Positions 17,529-26,543 of a stretch of DNA of 64,000 nucleotides are shown piece by piece. Each line of letters opens with the position of its first letter. Positions within the stretch are counted from its first letter, which is position 1. The stretch is taken from the NCBI GenBank assembly GCA_049840515.1, contig JASGKW010000003.1, forward strand, positions 62,001-126,000. Reading direction: 5' to 3'. The stretch is from Muricomes sp049840515. GTDB lineage: Bacteria; Bacillota; Clostridia; Lachnospirales; Lachnospiraceae. Position numbers and translations under genes: made by a program. The notes below the pieces were generated by a model. That model was not told the DNA's origin and made no database searches. It worked only from the letters and a program-made list of their open reading frames with translations.

Positions 17529-19181
17529 CTATTGATGCAGGGCACCCACCAACGTAGGCACAAGCTGCTTCTTCCTTGATACAACACCTTTAAGTATAAT
17601 ACTTTCCACATCCTCATTCAAGTCATACGCCATAATAATCCTGTTCTTGGCATCAGGACCGCAGCAGAGAAGCTCTGTAGATTCCGTGACAATGTTGGTC
17701 AGCATAAAGAATACCATATCCAGATTGCTCTTCTTTCTCGCAGCTTCCATACGCGGCAATATTGTTGCTTTAATATCTTCAAGCTCCGCAGCACTCATAG
17801 AGTTCACTTGTCCGACACCTATAACTGTTTCGTTTACTGTAAACTGTTTGAAGTCCAGGAAAATAATCTCCTCCGGGCTCTTTCCTTTCAGATTGCTGCC
17901 TGCATTGAACATTTCCAATGCCAGCACTTCTATATCTATATTTCCAATCTCCGCCAGCTCCCTTGCAGCAGACTCATCCAGAGGAGTGCATGTGGGTGAA
18001 CGGAACATCAGGGTATCTGATATGATTGCAGAGCACAAAAGTGATGCGGTGACCGGATCCACTTCCACCTGCTCTTCCCGATACATCTGATAAATAATCG
18101 TGGCTGTACAACCCACCGGCTGATTTCTGAAAAATACCGGTCCGATTGTCTGGATACTGCTCAGCCTGTGATGGTCAATAATTTCCAGCACTGCCGCCTC
18201 TTCAACTCCGTCCACTGCCTGGCTCTTCTCATTATGGTCCACCAAAATAACCTGTTTTCTCCGGCTGTTCAAAAGTCTTCTTCTGGAGATAAATCCAAGA
18301 AAATTCCCCTTGCCGTCCAAAATTGGGAAGTCACGGAACCTCTTTGTTGCCATTACTTCTTTCACATCATCCACATAATCTTTCATGCCAAATGCAATCA
18401 AACCATCCCTTGTCATAAAGCGGTTTACTGGAATACTCTGATTTATCTGTCTGGCCACTGTAAATGTGTCATTGGGCGTGCTGATAATAACTATCTCCTT
18501 CATCTTCGCCTGTTCCATAATATGTTCCGGTATTTCTGCGCCCTGGCATACAATCATACAGCTCACATTCAGATCAATAGCTGCCTGCTGTGCATCCGTT
18601 CTATTTCCCAGAATGAGCAGGTCATCCTCCTCAACAAAATCGGACATCAATTCCCGGCTTGAAGCGGCAATCGCCACTTTCCCTCTCACCATAAAGCTGT
18701 GGTCATTTCCCACAATAACCTTGCCCCCAATTGTAGTGGCAATGTTGCGGTACTGGGTTCTGGAAGCAGATAAAATAAAACTGTCATAAACATCCATGTA
18801 GGAGGTCGCGATATCACCTATTGTAATCAGTCCCTCCAATTTCCCCTCTCTTGTTACAGGGAGAGTCTTGATATTCAGCTCTTTCATGCGGGCCCACGCA
18901 GTTTTTATAGATACACTGCCGTCTAAGCCCTCCACTTTTCTCAGTTCTACATCCTTTATTTGTACTCTCAAATCAGAGAGAAGGGGCGGAACCTTTACAT
19001 TAAATCTGTTCAATACATACTGAGTTTCCTCATTCAGCTGTCCTGCCCTCCGAGGGGTGTATTCCTCCCCCGTCAACTTCTGTTTTAAGTTTGCATAGGC
19101 AATTGCAGAACAAATAGAATCCGTGTCAGGATTCTTGTGTCCGACTACATACACTTTCCTTGCATTCACCTGGTTATCCAT
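17529..19181 (-). CDS. Manganese-dependent inorganic pyrophosphatase with CBS and DRTGG domains
   Basis: This family II (DHH) pyrophosphatase hydrolyses PPi to phosphate. From the preferred ATG 19181 (AGAGGA seven bases upstream) it has about 550 residues. The DHH domain starts VVGHKNPDTDS, is interrupted by a CBS pair with a DRTGG domain (residues about 70-300), and resumes with IIDHHRLSSI and the C-terminal DHHA2 domain. In this family the CBS module binds adenine nucleotides and tunes activity. A promoter lies upstream, and the flavin reductase follows by 14 bp. Confidence 0.9.
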   Translation of the reverse strand: MDNQVNARKVYVVGHKNPDTDSICSAIAYANLKQKLTGEEYTPRRAGQLNEETQYVLNRFNVKVPPLLSDLRVQIKDVELRKVEGLDGSVSIKTAWARMKELNIKTLPVTREGKLEGLITIGDIATSYMDVYDSFILSASRTQYRNIATTIGGKVIVGNDHSFMVRGKVAIAASSRELMSDFVEEDDLLILGNRTDAQQAAIDLNVSCMIVCQGAEIPEHIMEQAKMKEIVIISTPNDTFTVARQINQSIPVNRFMTRDGLIAFGMKDYVDDVKEVMATKRFRDFPILDGKGNFLGFISRRRLLNSRRKQVILVDHNEKSQAVDGVEEAAVLEIIDHHRLSSIQTIGPVFFRNQPVGCTATIIYQMYREEQVEVDPVTASLLCSAIISDTLMFRSPTCTPLDESAARELAEIGNIDIEVLALEMFNAGSNLKGKSPEEIIFLDFKQFTVNETVIGVGQVNSMSAAELEDIKATILPRMEAARKKSNLDMVFFMLTNIVTESTELLCCGPDAKNRIIMAYDLNEDVESIILKGVVSRKKQLVPTLVGALHQ

Positions 19182-19215
19182 CTCATATCCTCTTTTCATT
19201 ATAGAATCGTTTATT

Positions 19216-19244
19216 ATTCTAACACTTAATACAATTTTGCTCAA
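19216..19244 (-). promoter_or_regulatory. Promoter of the pyrophosphatase gene
   Basis: On the minus strand TTGAGC (19239-19244), 17 bp and TAGAAT (19216-19221) form a sigma-A type promoter. The predicted start near 19209 supports the ATG at 19181 over the longer frame beginning at 19259. Confidence 0.65.
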
Positions 19245-19367
19245 CAATAAGCATAGCATTTACTATCTCAATTAGCAATATGTCAGTTCTCCTTTTATTG
19301 CTTATTTGTGTAAATTTTGCAATAATATTACACCGCTTTGTGATAAACAATTTAAAGCATGATTCAG

Positions 19368-19397
19368 TTGTTTTTTCAGCCGCGTATATGCTATACT
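19368..19397 (+). promoter_or_regulatory. Possible promoter of the S1-domain gene
   Basis: TTGTTT (19368-19373) and TATACT (19392-19397) are 18 bp apart. A second TATAAT lies at 19405-19410 without a good -35. The exact promoter is uncertain. Confidence 0.4.
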
Positions 19398-19447
19398 TAC
19401 ACTATATAATTTAAACGAACAATTAAAAGACAAGCCGAGGTGTTATG

Positions 19448-20143
19448 ATGAACGAAGAATTAAAAACTGAAGAGTTACAGTCAACAGTCGAGCCTGCAGA
19501 GACAATGGCTGACTACGAGGAGCATTTTGATGATGCCAACCCCTGGAACAGAGTCCTGGATTATATGGAGAATAAGACAATTCTATCCGTTAAAGTAGAA
19601 GGAATTGTAAATGGAGGCGCTATCGCTATGGTAGAAGGTCTGCGCGGTTTTATCCCCGCTTCCAAGCTTTCACTCTCATACATTGAGGATTTGGAAACCT
19701 ACCTGTTGAAAGATATTGAAGTGCGTGTTATTGACGTGGATCAGGCCAACAACCGCCTTGTGTTATCTGCCAGAGAGATTTTGCGGGAGAGAGAACAGAA
19801 GACCCGCAAAGCACAGATTGAAAGCATTAAAGTTGGCACTGTCATGGAAGGTACCGTGGACACACTGCAAAACTATGGCGCTTTTATCAATCTGGACAAT
19901 AAGCTCTCCGGACTGGTTCACATTTCTCAGATTTCCCAGAAACATATTAAGACTCCCGGGGAGGTTCTGAAAGTCGGTGACACTGTCAAGGTAAAGGTTA
20001 TCGGAATTAAAGACGGAAAAATCAGCCTGAGCATGAAAGCCCTGGAAGAAGTTCAGGAAGAGGTTGAAGAAAAAGTTGAAATTCCAAAAAGTGAAAATAT
20101 CGGAATCAGCTTAGGTGACCTCTTTAAAAATATCAAGTTGTAA
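19448..20143 (+). CDS. S1 RNA-binding domain protein (two S1 repeats)
   Basis: This 231-residue cytosolic protein has two S1 (OB-fold) domains, residues about 38-108 (ILSVKVEGIVNGGAIAMVEG) and about 122-190 (GTVMEGTVDTLQNYGAFINL to KISLSMKALEE), preceded by an acidic N-terminal tail. It resembles truncated ribosomal protein S1 or YugI/RpsA-like proteins of Firmicutes and probably binds RNA or ribosomes. Tandem ATGs lie at 19445 and 19448; GAGG at 19437-19440 is better spaced for 19448. A palindromic element and a terminator follow. Confidence 0.85.
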   Translation: MNEELKTEELQSTVEPAETMADYEEHFDDANPWNRVLDYMENKTILSVKVEGIVNGGAIAMVEGLRGFIPASKLSLSYIEDLETYLLKDIEVRVIDVDQANNRLVLSAREILREREQKTRKAQIESIKVGTVMEGTVDTLQNYGAFINLDNKLSGLVHISQISQKHIKTPGEVLKVGDTVKVKVIGIKDGKISLSMKALEEVQEEVEEKVEIPKSENIGISLGDLFKNIKL

Positions 20144-20144
20144 T

Positions 20145-20185
20145 TTACTGCTCAGTCAGGCTAAGCCGTGTGGCTGAATAATAAC
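20145..20185. repeat. Copy of the dispersed palindromic element (degenerate)
   Basis: TTACTGCTCAGTC and GGCTGAATAATAAC are partly complementary around a short loop and share the CAG/CTGA core and overall length with 5574-5613. It lies directly after the S1 gene stop. Confidence 0.4.
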
Positions 20186-20190
20186 AAATA

Positions 20191-20234
20191 TAAAAAATCC
20201 TCGCCTTCATTTGTTTGAAGGCGGGGATTTTTTA
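20191..20234. terminator. Bidirectional terminator between the S1 gene and the Mrp gene
   Basis: AAAAAATCC-CGCCTTCA and TGAAGGCG-GGATTTTTT form a strong hairpin with A and T runs on both sides. It can end both the plus-strand S1 gene and the minus-strand Mrp gene. Confidence 0.85.
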
Positions 20235-20235
20235 T

Positions 20236-21054
20236 TTACAGTTCAATATCCTGAATATATGGATTTGTAATTTCATAAAACTTCTCTGTCTCTACAGCTT
20301 CTGCAATCTTCAAGTCTATAGGCATTTTACCCAAAACCGGGATGTCCAGCTCCGCCGCAATATCATCAATGCGGCTTTCTCCAAATACTTTAATTTCTGT
20401 TCCACAGTCGGGGCATTTTACATAACTGTAGTTTTCTACCAGGCCCAGCACCGGAATATTCATCTGCTTTGCCATATGATATGCTTTCTTTACAATCATG
20501 CGGACCAAATCCTGAGGAGATGTCACAATGACCACTCCATCCACCGGAAGTGACTGGAATACCGTGAGAGGCACATCCCCTGTTCCAGGAGGCATATCTA
20601 CAAACAGATAATCTATGTCTCCCCAGATTACATCTGTCCAAAACTGAGTTACCACTCCGGCGATAACAGGACCTCTCCAAATGACCGGAGCATCTTCGTC
20701 TTCGAGCAAAAGGTTTACAGACATAATCCTTGTCTCATCTTTTGCAACACAGGGGAAAATCCCTTCCTGGCTGCCCTGAGCCATCCCGTGAACACCGTAC
20801 ATCTTAGGTATGGAAGGGCCTGTAATATCAGCGTCCAAAATCCCTACTGTATATCCTTTTTCACGCATCATTCTGGCGAGAGATGCGGTGACAAGAGACT
20901 TTCCAACGCCGCCCTTTCCACTGATGACGCCTATTACTTTCTTTATCTGTGAGTGAGAATTCGGGGAGACCCTGAAATCTTTCTTCTGGCTTCCACATTC
21001 CCCTGACTGTGCGCACCCTGCGCAGGACTCCTGGCTGCAGCTTTCTTCTGACAT
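20236..21054 (-). CDS. Mrp/NBP35-family ATP-binding protein
   Basis: This 272-residue P-loop ATPase of the Mrp/ApbC/NBP35 family acts as a scaffold or carrier in iron-sulfur cluster assembly. The deviant Walker A is GVISGKGGVGKS, followed by VDMPPGTGDVPLT and the C-terminal cluster motif CPDCGTE. Ahead of the ATPase is a cysteine-rich tail with CX4CX2CX5C spacing (residues 6-20), as in NBP35-type proteins. It lies 30 bp after the DUF3048 gene and ends in a bidirectional terminator. Confidence 0.88.
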   Translation of the reverse strand: MSEESCSQESCAGCAQSGECGSQKKDFRVSPNSHSQIKKVIGVISGKGGVGKSLVTASLARMMREKGYTVGILDADITGPSIPKMYGVHGMAQGSQEGIFPCVAKDETRIMSVNLLLEDEDAPVIWRGPVIAGVVTQFWTDVIWGDIDYLFVDMPPGTGDVPLTVFQSLPVDGVVIVTSPQDLVRMIVKKAYHMAKQMNIPVLGLVENYSYVKCPDCGTEIKVFGESRIDDIAAELDIPVLGKMPIDLKIAEAVETEKFYEITNPYIQDIEL

Positions 21055-21083
21055 ACTATCTACCTTTCCTTTCTTTTATCTAC

Positions 21084-22184
21084 TTACTTAAATTCGCTCT
21101 GTCCGGGATAATTTACCGCAATGTAACTTTTCCCCCGATTGACCTTTATCTCATTTCCACTTTCATCATAGAAACGCAAATAAGAGCTCTCATTATTTTC
21201 CTCTTTGTTCCAGTGTATCTTCTGCACACCGCCGTTTGAAACATAATATCCGACGGAAGAAAGACTTCCATCCCAGTCTACATTTTTATGTCCAATCTCG
21301 TCTCTGACGGAAATTTCTGTCTCAAGAACAAATACATTCGTAAATGCAAGCTGTGTGTTTGTATTATTATCCATCTGAGGAGCGCCATTGATCTGCTTCA
21401 AATATGTCTTTGTAGAAGCATCATAAGTTAAAGCAGCTGTGGCAGCACCAAAGTTGATATTTACTGTATTGCAGTCTGCACCTTTCGCCTTTATCTGTTC
21501 ATTCATTCCGTTGAAATTAAATACTGGATCCTTGTGTCCCGCCGCCAAATCTGTTCTTCTGCCCTCAGCCTGTACCACAGAAGCAAACCTTGTTCCATCA
21601 AAATATCCTGTGTGCTCCAGTGAATACCCCGCATTCAATCTGTTCTGGTCTCTCCCAAAAAGTCCGCCTGCATTATTCATTCCATCATATTGGTCCAGAT
21701 TTAGTGCCTGCAGATAATCCGAAATACTGTCATCAATTCCCCAGTTCACATAAAATGCATCATACCCCTGGGAGAATGCCGGAAAATAATAACGACAGCT
21801 TCGAATCGCACAAATCTGAGGCACAGCAGTGTAATCTGCATAAATTGCCATGAAGCGTGTCGCATCTCCCTCTACCGGAATCTCATAAATGATATCTGCC
21901 TTGGCAATTCCATACTGTGGCAGTGCAGCCTGTATATTATTTACCATGACAGCCACCGGCCTTTTCCCTATAGCACCGTCTGTCAGATCCGCAAGACCAG
22001 TCAGAAGATTTTGATTTGCCGGAATTTTCTCCGCCGGCTCCTCCTTCTTGGTCTCTTTCACCTGCTGTTGCTTCTTCTCAGTCTTTGTTGTCTCCACAGC
22101 CTCTTCCTTTTTCTTGCAGCCAGCCATACTGAACAGCATAACAAAGGCCAGAAGAATAACAGCCGATTTTTTTAATATTTTCAT
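21084..22184 (-). CDS. DUF3048 lipoprotein (YerB-like)
   Basis: This 366-residue secreted lipoprotein has a signal peptide with the lipobox SMAGC (Cys23), a charged Lys/Glu-rich linker (residues 24-55), then the DUF3048 N- and C-terminal domains (RPVAVMVNN to IYEIPVEGDATRFMAIY, and FVLETEISVRDEIGH to YIAVNYPG). It should be anchored on the outer face of the membrane. The molecular role is not established. A promoter with an extended -10 lies upstream, and the Mrp gene follows 30 bp downstream. Confidence 0.88.
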   Translation of the reverse strand: MKILKKSAVILLAFVMLFSMAGCKKKEEAVETTKTEKKQQQVKETKKEEPAEKIPANQNLLTGLADLTDGAIGKRPVAVMVNNIQAALPQYGIAKADIIYEIPVEGDATRFMAIYADYTAVPQICAIRSCRYYFPAFSQGYDAFYVNWGIDDSISDYLQALNLDQYDGMNNAGGLFGRDQNRLNAGYSLEHTGYFDGTRFASVVQAEGRRTDLAAGHKDPVFNFNGMNEQIKAKGADCNTVNINFGAATAALTYDASTKTYLKQINGAPQMDNNTNTQLAFTNVFVLETEISVRDEIGHKNVDWDGSLSSVGYYVSNGGVQKIHWNKEENNESSYLRFYDESGNEIKVNRGKSYIAVNYPGQSEFK

Positions 22185-22231
22185 CTAAATATAGCCTCCC
22201 TTTATTTTTTATAATAGAGCTTTATTATCTT

Positions 22232-22259
22232 ATTCTAGCAGATATATCCCAAAATACAA
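22232..22259 (-). promoter_or_regulatory. Promoter of the DUF3048-Mrp operon
   Basis: On the minus strand TTGTAT (22254-22259), 16 bp and TAGAAT (22232-22237), with TGC just before the -10, form an extended -10 promoter. Confidence 0.6.
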
Positions 22260-22328
22260 GTTTCTAATCCTTGTTTTTATTAATCTCTCAATTTTCTTCT
22301 ATAAAGGGCATAGTCCTTCCGGCATATA

Positions 22329-23993
22329 CTATTTGGCCATGCGGCTCTGCTTTGTTTCTGTATATGGTTGGACGGTAATGCACATGCTCAGTATCACTGG
22401 CACACTTACACTAAGTGGATATATATACCGAAAAACAACCACGGGAGACAGCATCAACGTGCCCCATAAACCAATTAAAATACTAAACGGCACAAGTACC
22501 TCATATCTGCGCTTATAAATACACATGCATACTCCCAAAACCAGCATCCAGAGCAGGACACCGCCACTGTACCACACAAATGCCCCCGGAATCTTATAAT
22601 ACATTCCCTGCTGGGTAAATTTGTCATAAAATTCTGAAAGAGCCGGCAAATAACTTGTTCTTTTAATTTCAGGCCAATCACCTTTATATTCTGTGTTGTG
22701 ATACACAATGTAAGAAAGAAAAGTCCCCTCATCCGGGTACTTCATATTCAGATACCAAAAACCTATATTATTAGACAGAAAAGCTTCAACATAAGTAACC
22801 GGATGTGCCACCCCCACCCTCAGCCATAACTTCAAGAACTCTATTTTGTTTTCCTTATATGCCTCCACATTAAATGTATCCTTTACACTGTCAGAAACTC
22901 TGGGTGTGTATTCTGTATACTCCGGGATATATTTTTCAATTAACGCCTTATCCCCGCTCGCTAAAGTATCTCCGCTATATACAATTACCCTTGAAAGCTG
23001 CTGCATAGGCACACTTAAAACCTCTGCCTCACTGCCTCTTTGTATATTCAGGAGATTATATACCGGGCCTGTATACAAATTCCATACAAACATACCTGCC
23101 AGACCTATGCACAAAATATTCTTCCAATACCTCCTGCACAGTACAAGAAAAAAAAGTATCATAAACAGCATAATATAATAACCTGTATTTCTAAATGCAC
23201 ACATCAAAAATATGACTATCACATATTGCAATTGGCTTTTTTTATCTGAAAAAAAATGTTCTTTATCCAATACACACTCAAAAGTTTTTAATACCCATAT
23301 TGCAAATATCCCCGCAAAAAGCACATCCTTTGTAGTAGTAAAAGATAAAACAGCATGATATGGCAAAATCATATATGACAGTATTACACATAGTTCGATG
23401 ATTCCAGGCAGCCACTTGCAGGTTTTTTTACTGATGTAAGCAAACATACCTGACATACAAAGCATCTGAAATATAGAATAACATAAAAGCCCCGCTTCAT
23501 AGGAGCCAAATAAATGTTTCCCCGCTTCTACCAATCCCCCTAAAAGATAAGTATGCAAAACAGGATGATGAGCACTTATCGTCCCCCTTTCAAACCACAT
23601 AATCTGAAATGCCCCGTCAATGTCATATACACCTGGAAATGCAGCCAACAAGCCGGGCAGCCAGGCAAGAAATGTGAGTGCCCAGAGAATTAAAAAAAAG
23701 TTTCTTGTCCCGCTCATATACTTTGAAAATATAATTTCTAAACTGCAAGTTCTCAATCTCTGAATTGCAACATCATAACCACTCATTGCAATAGCCACAA
23801 AATAACTCAGTATTAGAGCCAAGAGTAGTATCTTAACTATAGTAGAAATCATCCCATTCCCTACCATATCTTCATATTGAAACATATGATTTCCTACTAC
23901 TAACGTTCCGGCAAAAATCAAACCTGTAATCAAAGAACAGAAAATCAATCTTTTATCTGATAACACTTTTTGAATTCCGCTGCTTGATTTCAT
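22329..23993 (-). CDS. DUF6020 family polytopic membrane protein
   Basis: This 554-residue membrane protein with about 12 predicted helices resembles the DUF6020 family, which looks like a C-type (GT-C) glycosyltransferase or a mannosyltransferase-like fold. Landmarks are the ALTFLAWLPGLLAAFPGVYD and ISAHHPVLHTYLLG segments near residues 115-160. ATG 23993 is preferred because AGGGGG lies upstream; a TTG at 24023 extends the frame by ten. It is the last gene of the surface-acylation run, so a role in modifying a surface glycan is plausible but inferred. Confidence 0.7.
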   Translation of the reverse strand: MKSSSGIQKVLSDKRLIFCSLITGLIFAGTLVVGNHMFQYEDMVGNGMISTIVKILLLALILSYFVAIAMSGYDVAIQRLRTCSLEIIFSKYMSGTRNFFLILWALTFLAWLPGLLAAFPGVYDIDGAFQIMWFERGTISAHHPVLHTYLLGGLVEAGKHLFGSYEAGLLCYSIFQMLCMSGMFAYISKKTCKWLPGIIELCVILSYMILPYHAVLSFTTTKDVLFAGIFAIWVLKTFECVLDKEHFFSDKKSQLQYVIVIFLMCAFRNTGYYIMLFMILFFLVLCRRYWKNILCIGLAGMFVWNLYTGPVYNLLNIQRGSEAEVLSVPMQQLSRVIVYSGDTLASGDKALIEKYIPEYTEYTPRVSDSVKDTFNVEAYKENKIEFLKLWLRVGVAHPVTYVEAFLSNNIGFWYLNMKYPDEGTFLSYIVYHNTEYKGDWPEIKRTSYLPALSEFYDKFTQQGMYYKIPGAFVWYSGGVLLWMLVLGVCMCIYKRRYEVLVPFSILIGLWGTLMLSPVVVFRYIYPLSVSVPVILSMCITVQPYTETKQSRMAK

Positions 23994-24043
23994 CCTGTTC
24001 AATCCCCCTTCATTCCGAATCAAATTAATAAATTCGATTTTAT

Positions 24044-25069
24044 CTACGGAAACAAATACTTAATCCCAGGAATTTTCTTGCATAACAAAACAAATGTAAC
24101 ACTTATTATATACACCGCCAGTGGCCCAAACATCATCCACCATCTGGAATCTCCATTTACATACTCATTCAGCACAAGAAAATTTATAATCATAATGTGT
24201 ATCAAATAAATACCAAAACTTGCCGAAGATAATTTTTGCGCCACTAACTGAATTTTTTCATTTTCAAATATTCTCCATCGACAGTTTTTAGCAAATAAGA
24301 ATACTGCACTTGCCATAAAAAGTGTGGGGAAAATCATATATCCCCAGAAAATTTCATTTAGAACGCCACTTTTTAGAGACAGTACAATAGTTCCTGCAAA
24401 CATACATATAGCTCCTGCAATACCAGCAGCATAAATCAAGTAATGGATTCTTTTACCAAAATTCTCATTTTTAAAAATCCATCCAAGAAGCACATACATC
24501 ATGTAACCCCCAACCACTGGAGGATTCAATTCATCGGTGTATGAGACCCCAAAAAGTCCTGGTAAAAGAGGCATGAAAGAATAAGCCAAAATTCCCAATA
24601 CTGTCAAGTAGTACAAGACTTTTTTATATTTATCATTTGAAAAAACAGTCAATGCCGGCATACTCAAATAAATAGCAAGTAATGGATAAAAAAACCAAAA
24701 AATTCCTTCAATCCCATTATTTAAATATAGGCTCAACAAATCTTTTAAATTTGAGAACTCAACCCATCCCAATTTATATTTCCAAATGAGGTAAATCGTA
24801 CTCCATGCCAGAAACGGAATAAAAATTCTCAGCAATCTCCGTTTAAAATAAGTTTCTGTTGAATATTTTTCCCGATAATTCATCAAATTGGCTCCCGTCA
24901 ACATAAAGAAAACTGGAACAGCCCAATGTGCAATTACCTGTATTGTCAGACTCATAATCCAGTATTTGTCCATCCTGAATGTGAATGCATCACCACTGCA
25001 ATGAAGCCATATAACACCATAGCATGCTGCAATATTTAATAAATCAAAATAAAATATTCTATTTTTCAT
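24044..25069 (-). CDS. Acyltransferase-3 family membrane acetyltransferase
   Basis: This 341-residue protein has about ten predicted helices, typical of acyltransferase-3 (OatA/WecH-like) enzymes that transfer acetyl groups to extracytoplasmic glycans. It begins YFDLLNIAACYGVIWLHCSGD, with the conserved catalytic-type His in the first helix, and has AVPVFFMLTGANLM in the second. It lies between the DHHW protein and the DUF6020 protein in one direction with short gaps, so it probably belongs to the same operon. The glycan target is unknown. Confidence 0.85.
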   Translation of the reverse strand: MKNRIFYFDLLNIAACYGVIWLHCSGDAFTFRMDKYWIMSLTIQVIAHWAVPVFFMLTGANLMNYREKYSTETYFKRRLLRIFIPFLAWSTIYLIWKYKLGWVEFSNLKDLLSLYLNNGIEGIFWFFYPLLAIYLSMPALTVFSNDKYKKVLYYLTVLGILAYSFMPLLPGLFGVSYTDELNPPVVGGYMMYVLLGWIFKNENFGKRIHYLIYAAGIAGAICMFAGTIVLSLKSGVLNEIFWGYMIFPTLFMASAVFLFAKNCRWRIFENEKIQLVAQKLSSASFGIYLIHIMIINFLVLNEYVNGDSRWWMMFGPLAVYIISVTFVLLCKKIPGIKYLFP

Positions 25070-25106
25070 CAGTAATTACCACACTTTCCATAGCTGACAC
25101 CCTATT

Positions 25107-26528
25107 TTATTTATATCTCACAATCCCTGTCATATCCTTACCAATACAGGTTACCACAAGGGAATCTGAATGATACTTGTCCTTCTTCAGAGTAACTTCA
25201 TACTCTGCTCTGCCTTGACTATCTTTATCATTTTTCTTTTGAAAATCAAAGACTTCTCCACCAACTTCCAGCCACGCATACTTTGTTTCCTGAGGCAGAC
25301 CCTTAACATCAATTGTAATCAGCTGTGTCCCCTGCGTCACTTCCATAGAAATATCAGTTATCTTTTTTTCTTCCACAGGTAGATTTCCATAGGAGTCTAA
25401 TGTAGGATTTAAATCCATCTCTGTCATACGCCCATAGTCAAAATAAGAATTTGAAATCACATATTGTGCTGCCTCAAATACCACATAATTTGGTTTAAAT
25501 ATATTATAATAATAATCAAAGTCAATGACATTCTGATAATCATGAACTGCAATATATTCTCCCAAACTGTTTTCCATAAACTTATATCCCATCTCATTCA
25601 TATAACTTCCTTGGAAAACCAATGCCTTAGGAGAGCCCTCTTTCAGTCGTTCTTCATTTATCACATATTCAAAATGGCCAAAGTTCTCATCCCTTTTTAC
25701 TTCAGCATCATAATCCTCTGTTTTATCAATTAATTGGGCATGATTATAAAAAATAGGCTCATACTCATGAATTGGAAACTCAGATACCGGAAGTGTAGTG
25801 TTTAATATCTGCTCAACATCAAACTCATCCTTTTCATTTACATGTACCCCGGGATAGTCTTTTTTCATAGTTTCTAATATATTATTTACACCATAAAACG
25901 CTCCCAGGTCATTCCAGTGATTAGCATTATACTGTTTATTGAATACGTCTTCTCCCGCATCCAGCTTCTCTTCCAATATATCAGAATTGTCAATATAGTG
26001 AATTCCTCGTTTATCCAGTTCTTTTTCAAACTGTGCTACCCAATCATCATTATAATTGATGCCAGGTCCTAATTCATCAGTGAGAAGTGCAACTTTTTCA
26101 GGCTCAAACACAAACAGAAAAGGAACATTTCTTTCTGTACAATAATCTTGTATCCGCTTTACCATATCTGCAAAAACAAAATGGTACTCTTCCAACGAAA
26201 TATTCATCCCGACTTTTGCAAAGATATACCCATCTTTTCCATACATATAGGTCGGATGTATCATTTCATGAAACAGACCATCATGTAACATAGTGTATCC
26301 ATATATCATGTCATCTCTGAAGCCAATCCTGTCTTCCAGATAACTTTCAATCCCTTCTGTCAGATCTACTGTCCCATTTTCTGGTTTATAATTAGGTCCA
26401 AAAGGATTATTAGTGAGGGTCCGGTTATCAATTTTAGACACCACATTTTCCTTCCAGTTCAACATCATTACAGGAATTAACAGGAGAATGAAAAAGCAAA
26501 TGCTCATAAATATTCTCAGTTTTTTCAT
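25107..26528 (-). CDS. DHHW/AlgJ-like O-acetyltransfer accessory protein
   Basis: This 473-residue protein has one N-terminal membrane anchor (residues about 5-25) and a large extracytoplasmic domain of the AlgJ/AlgX/DHHW type, an SGNH-hydrolase relative that works with MBOAT proteins to O-acetylate polysaccharides. The N-terminal DRIGFRDDMIYGY segment and NANHWNDLGAFYG (HW followed by Asp) match the family. A strong ribosome site (AAAGGAGAAAG) precedes the ATG, 15 bp after the MBOAT stop. Its natural partner, the MBOAT, is broken just upstream. Confidence 0.8.
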   Translation of the reverse strand: MKKLRIFMSICFFILLLIPVMMLNWKENVVSKIDNRTLTNNPFGPNYKPENGTVDLTEGIESYLEDRIGFRDDMIYGYTMLHDGLFHEMIHPTYMYGKDGYIFAKVGMNISLEEYHFVFADMVKRIQDYCTERNVPFLFVFEPEKVALLTDELGPGINYNDDWVAQFEKELDKRGIHYIDNSDILEEKLDAGEDVFNKQYNANHWNDLGAFYGVNNILETMKKDYPGVHVNEKDEFDVEQILNTTLPVSEFPIHEYEPIFYNHAQLIDKTEDYDAEVKRDENFGHFEYVINEERLKEGSPKALVFQGSYMNEMGYKFMENSLGEYIAVHDYQNVIDFDYYYNIFKPNYVVFEAAQYVISNSYFDYGRMTEMDLNPTLDSYGNLPVEEKKITDISMEVTQGTQLITIDVKGLPQETKYAWLEVGGEVFDFQKKNDKDSQGRAEYEVTLKKDKYHSDSLVVTCIGKDMTGIVRYK

Positions 26529-26543
26529 ATGCCGCTTTCTCCT

